From Syngnathus acus (taxonomy: Eukaryota > Chordata > Actinopteri > Syngnathiformes > Syngnathidae): a stretch of 64,000 nt of DNA. The position numbers and the translations under genes were made by a program. The stretch's first letter is position 1; every line of letters begins with the position of its first letter. The stretch lies in NCBI RefSeq assembly GCF_901709675.1, contig NC_051089.1, positions 7,437,476-7,501,475 of the forward strand. The letters are read 5' to 3'. The notes beneath the pieces were generated by a model, which did not search any database, was not told where the DNA came from, and saw nothing but the letters and a program-made list of their open reading frames with translations. Shown here piece after piece: positions 62,680 through 64,000 of this stretch.

Positions 62680-63946
62680 ACAATGCTAACAATTCTAGAT
62701 CAATGTTGCAGTCGTTATAACTCAAATATAACACCAATATTTGATCACAAACTTTGCAGCAACACTTGTAGGCAGAAAATATAACACAACTCACAGGCAT
62801 ATATTATGTATACTAAAAATTGATTGAAGTTTAGTAGCTCAAATATTCTGGTGACTGCGAACCACCCAATACAGATTTGACACAGTATGTGATAAAAATG
62901 TGATGAATGCTAAGCTTGGTTAGCTTGATGCTAACGCATTATGGAACGCACCATCGACAGACAACCAGCATCAGTCTTTTGTTTGCGGCTATGTCATGTG
63001 CCTGCATCTGGTTGAAACTGCCCTGCCCTGCGCTGAGATCAGTGTTTCTCCATTTTCTGTGATTCTCCTAGGGAGAAGAAAACATTTGCGCCCCCCCCAA
63101 GCTTGCACCCTTATTAACATTAAACTTTAATGTTTCTTTAATGATTAAAGAAAAACAAAAAAGAAATAAAAAAGAAAGATCAACTTACAATAAAGAATAA
63201 CTTTATTCATAACATTGTTTTTAGTTTGTAACAGAACAGATTCAATGTGCATCACTTTGCCTGAAATTAAAAGATAAATTATGATTATTTAAACGCTAAA
63301 CATTCTTCACCAACCGCCATTTTATGCTGAAAAAAATACAATAAAATAATTAACATACATAATATTAAATAAATAACAGCAATAAATAATGTTCAATTCA
63401 AAGTAATTAGCAACATTGACTCTGGAGCACAATATATAAAACATTTTAACCTACAAAACAAAAATAAATAACAATTTGTGCTGTTTTTTTTAATCAAAAT
63501 GACGCAGCATGACTGAGACCATATATCCACGGCTGCAGGTAGTATCAGCTCTTCTGCAAAAGTGTTGATAACCAGCTGGAATATTATTGACAAATATGTG
63601 GCCGGGTTTAAGCGTTTTAGAGAAGTAATGTTAATCTAATTTCATATTATGTTGTGGTATACTTTTGTTTTAATTTTTTATTTATTTTGTTTGTTTATTT
63701 TCACATACAAAAACATTTAAAATGTACATAGATTAAATAAATGTGAAGGAGAACGTCTAAAAAACCCTCCAGGGGCTTGCGAAGTAGCATTCCCCAGAAC
63801 TATGAATACATTTAAGGTCAAATTTCAATGGATAGAGAAATATGCATCCTGATACATGTTGTACAGATGAAAAAAGATAAATTAATAACAGGGATAAGGC
63901 ATACATATATAAAATATTGTATTTGTTGATGTTCAATTAATCAAAG
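62680..63946. other. Gene-free AT-rich stretch
   Basis: Apart from the isolated repeat piece at 63557-63611, no exon, RNA gene or element is recognised here. Confidence 0.5.
63557..63611 (+). repeat. Isolated, diverged piece of the 556-bp unit
   Basis: CAAAAGTGTTGATAACCAGC and the following sequence to GTGGCCGGGTTTAA match the unit segment around 60107-60166 with small changes. It shows that the unit, or its source, is dispersed beyond the array. Confidence 0.7.
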
Positions 63947-64000
63947 TCAAAGTCTGCTTTATTGTCAATTTCTTCGCATGCCAAGACACACACAGAAATC
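63947..64000 (-). mobile_element. 3' tail of a second LINE copy, running off the window
   Basis: The minus-strand sequence ends GACAATAAAGCAGACTTTGAC, nearly the same as the tail at 61402-61460, so another copy of the same family in the same orientation starts at the window edge. Confidence 0.75.

Noticed and set aside
1-64000. Search for CRISPR arrays, toxin-antitoxin or phage-defence operons, tRNA or rRNA genes
   Set aside because: The window is a vertebrate chromosome segment. I saw no direct-repeat/spacer array, no polycistronic prokaryotic genes and no tRNA B-box in a tRNA-like context.

Overview
The window is vertebrate nuclear DNA, almost certainly from a teleost fish. Genes are split into many short exons with GT-AG introns, the proteins are vertebrate-specific (lipin, consortin, TFB2M, SCCPDH, GCFC2, intersectin-2), introns are mostly 80-900 bp, and the LINE tails are of fish type. 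I cannot name the species. There is no bacterial operon, CRISPR array or rRNA, and I saw no tRNA.

Layout from left to right. (1) 1-4.6 kb: last nine coding exons and 3' UTR of a lipin-1-like gene (+). (2) 4.78-5.20 kb: a solitary LTR-like element with a perfect hairpin. (3) 5.2-7.25 kb: an unassigned BTB/POZ protein with two C2H2 zinc fingers (-). (4) 8.4-15.8 kb: consortin, cnst (-), reconstructed over 11 coding exons including 31-nt and 22-nt microexons. (5) 18.7-21.6 kb: mitochondrial transcription factor B2, tfb2m (-), 9 exons. (6) 23.3-27.6 kb: saccharopine dehydrogenase-like oxidoreductase, sccpdh (+), 12 exons. (7) 28.5-33.3 kb: gcfc2 (-), 18 exons. (8) 34-54.6 kb: intersectin-2 long form, itsn2 (+), 39 constitutive coding exons plus one cassette exon. 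(9) 58.8-64 kb: a gene-poor tail with a ~556-bp tandem array, a nested pair of LINE fragments in opposite orientation, and the 3' tail of another LINE at the edge.

Exon chains were joined by hand from splice sites. For cnst, tfb2m, sccpdh, gcfc2 and itsn2 the summed coding lengths (2247, 1365, 1284, 2610 and 5406 nt) are all multiples of three and every junction keeps frame, which is strong internal support. Divergent pairs (tfb2m/sccpdh and gcfc2/itsn2) may share promoter regions; sccpdh and gcfc2 converge.

The genes do not form one pathway: phosphatidate metabolism (lpin1), connexin trafficking (cnst), mitochondrial transcription (tfb2m), a lipid-droplet-type oxidoreductase (sccpdh), spliceosome-linked function (gcfc2) and endocytosis/Cdc42 activation (itsn2). 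I found no new multi-gene system. The most unusual items are the promoter-like 556-bp tandem array, an LTR hairpin that seems to supply the polyadenylation signal of the zinc-finger gene, the consortin microexons, and an enlarged charged coiled coil in itsn2.
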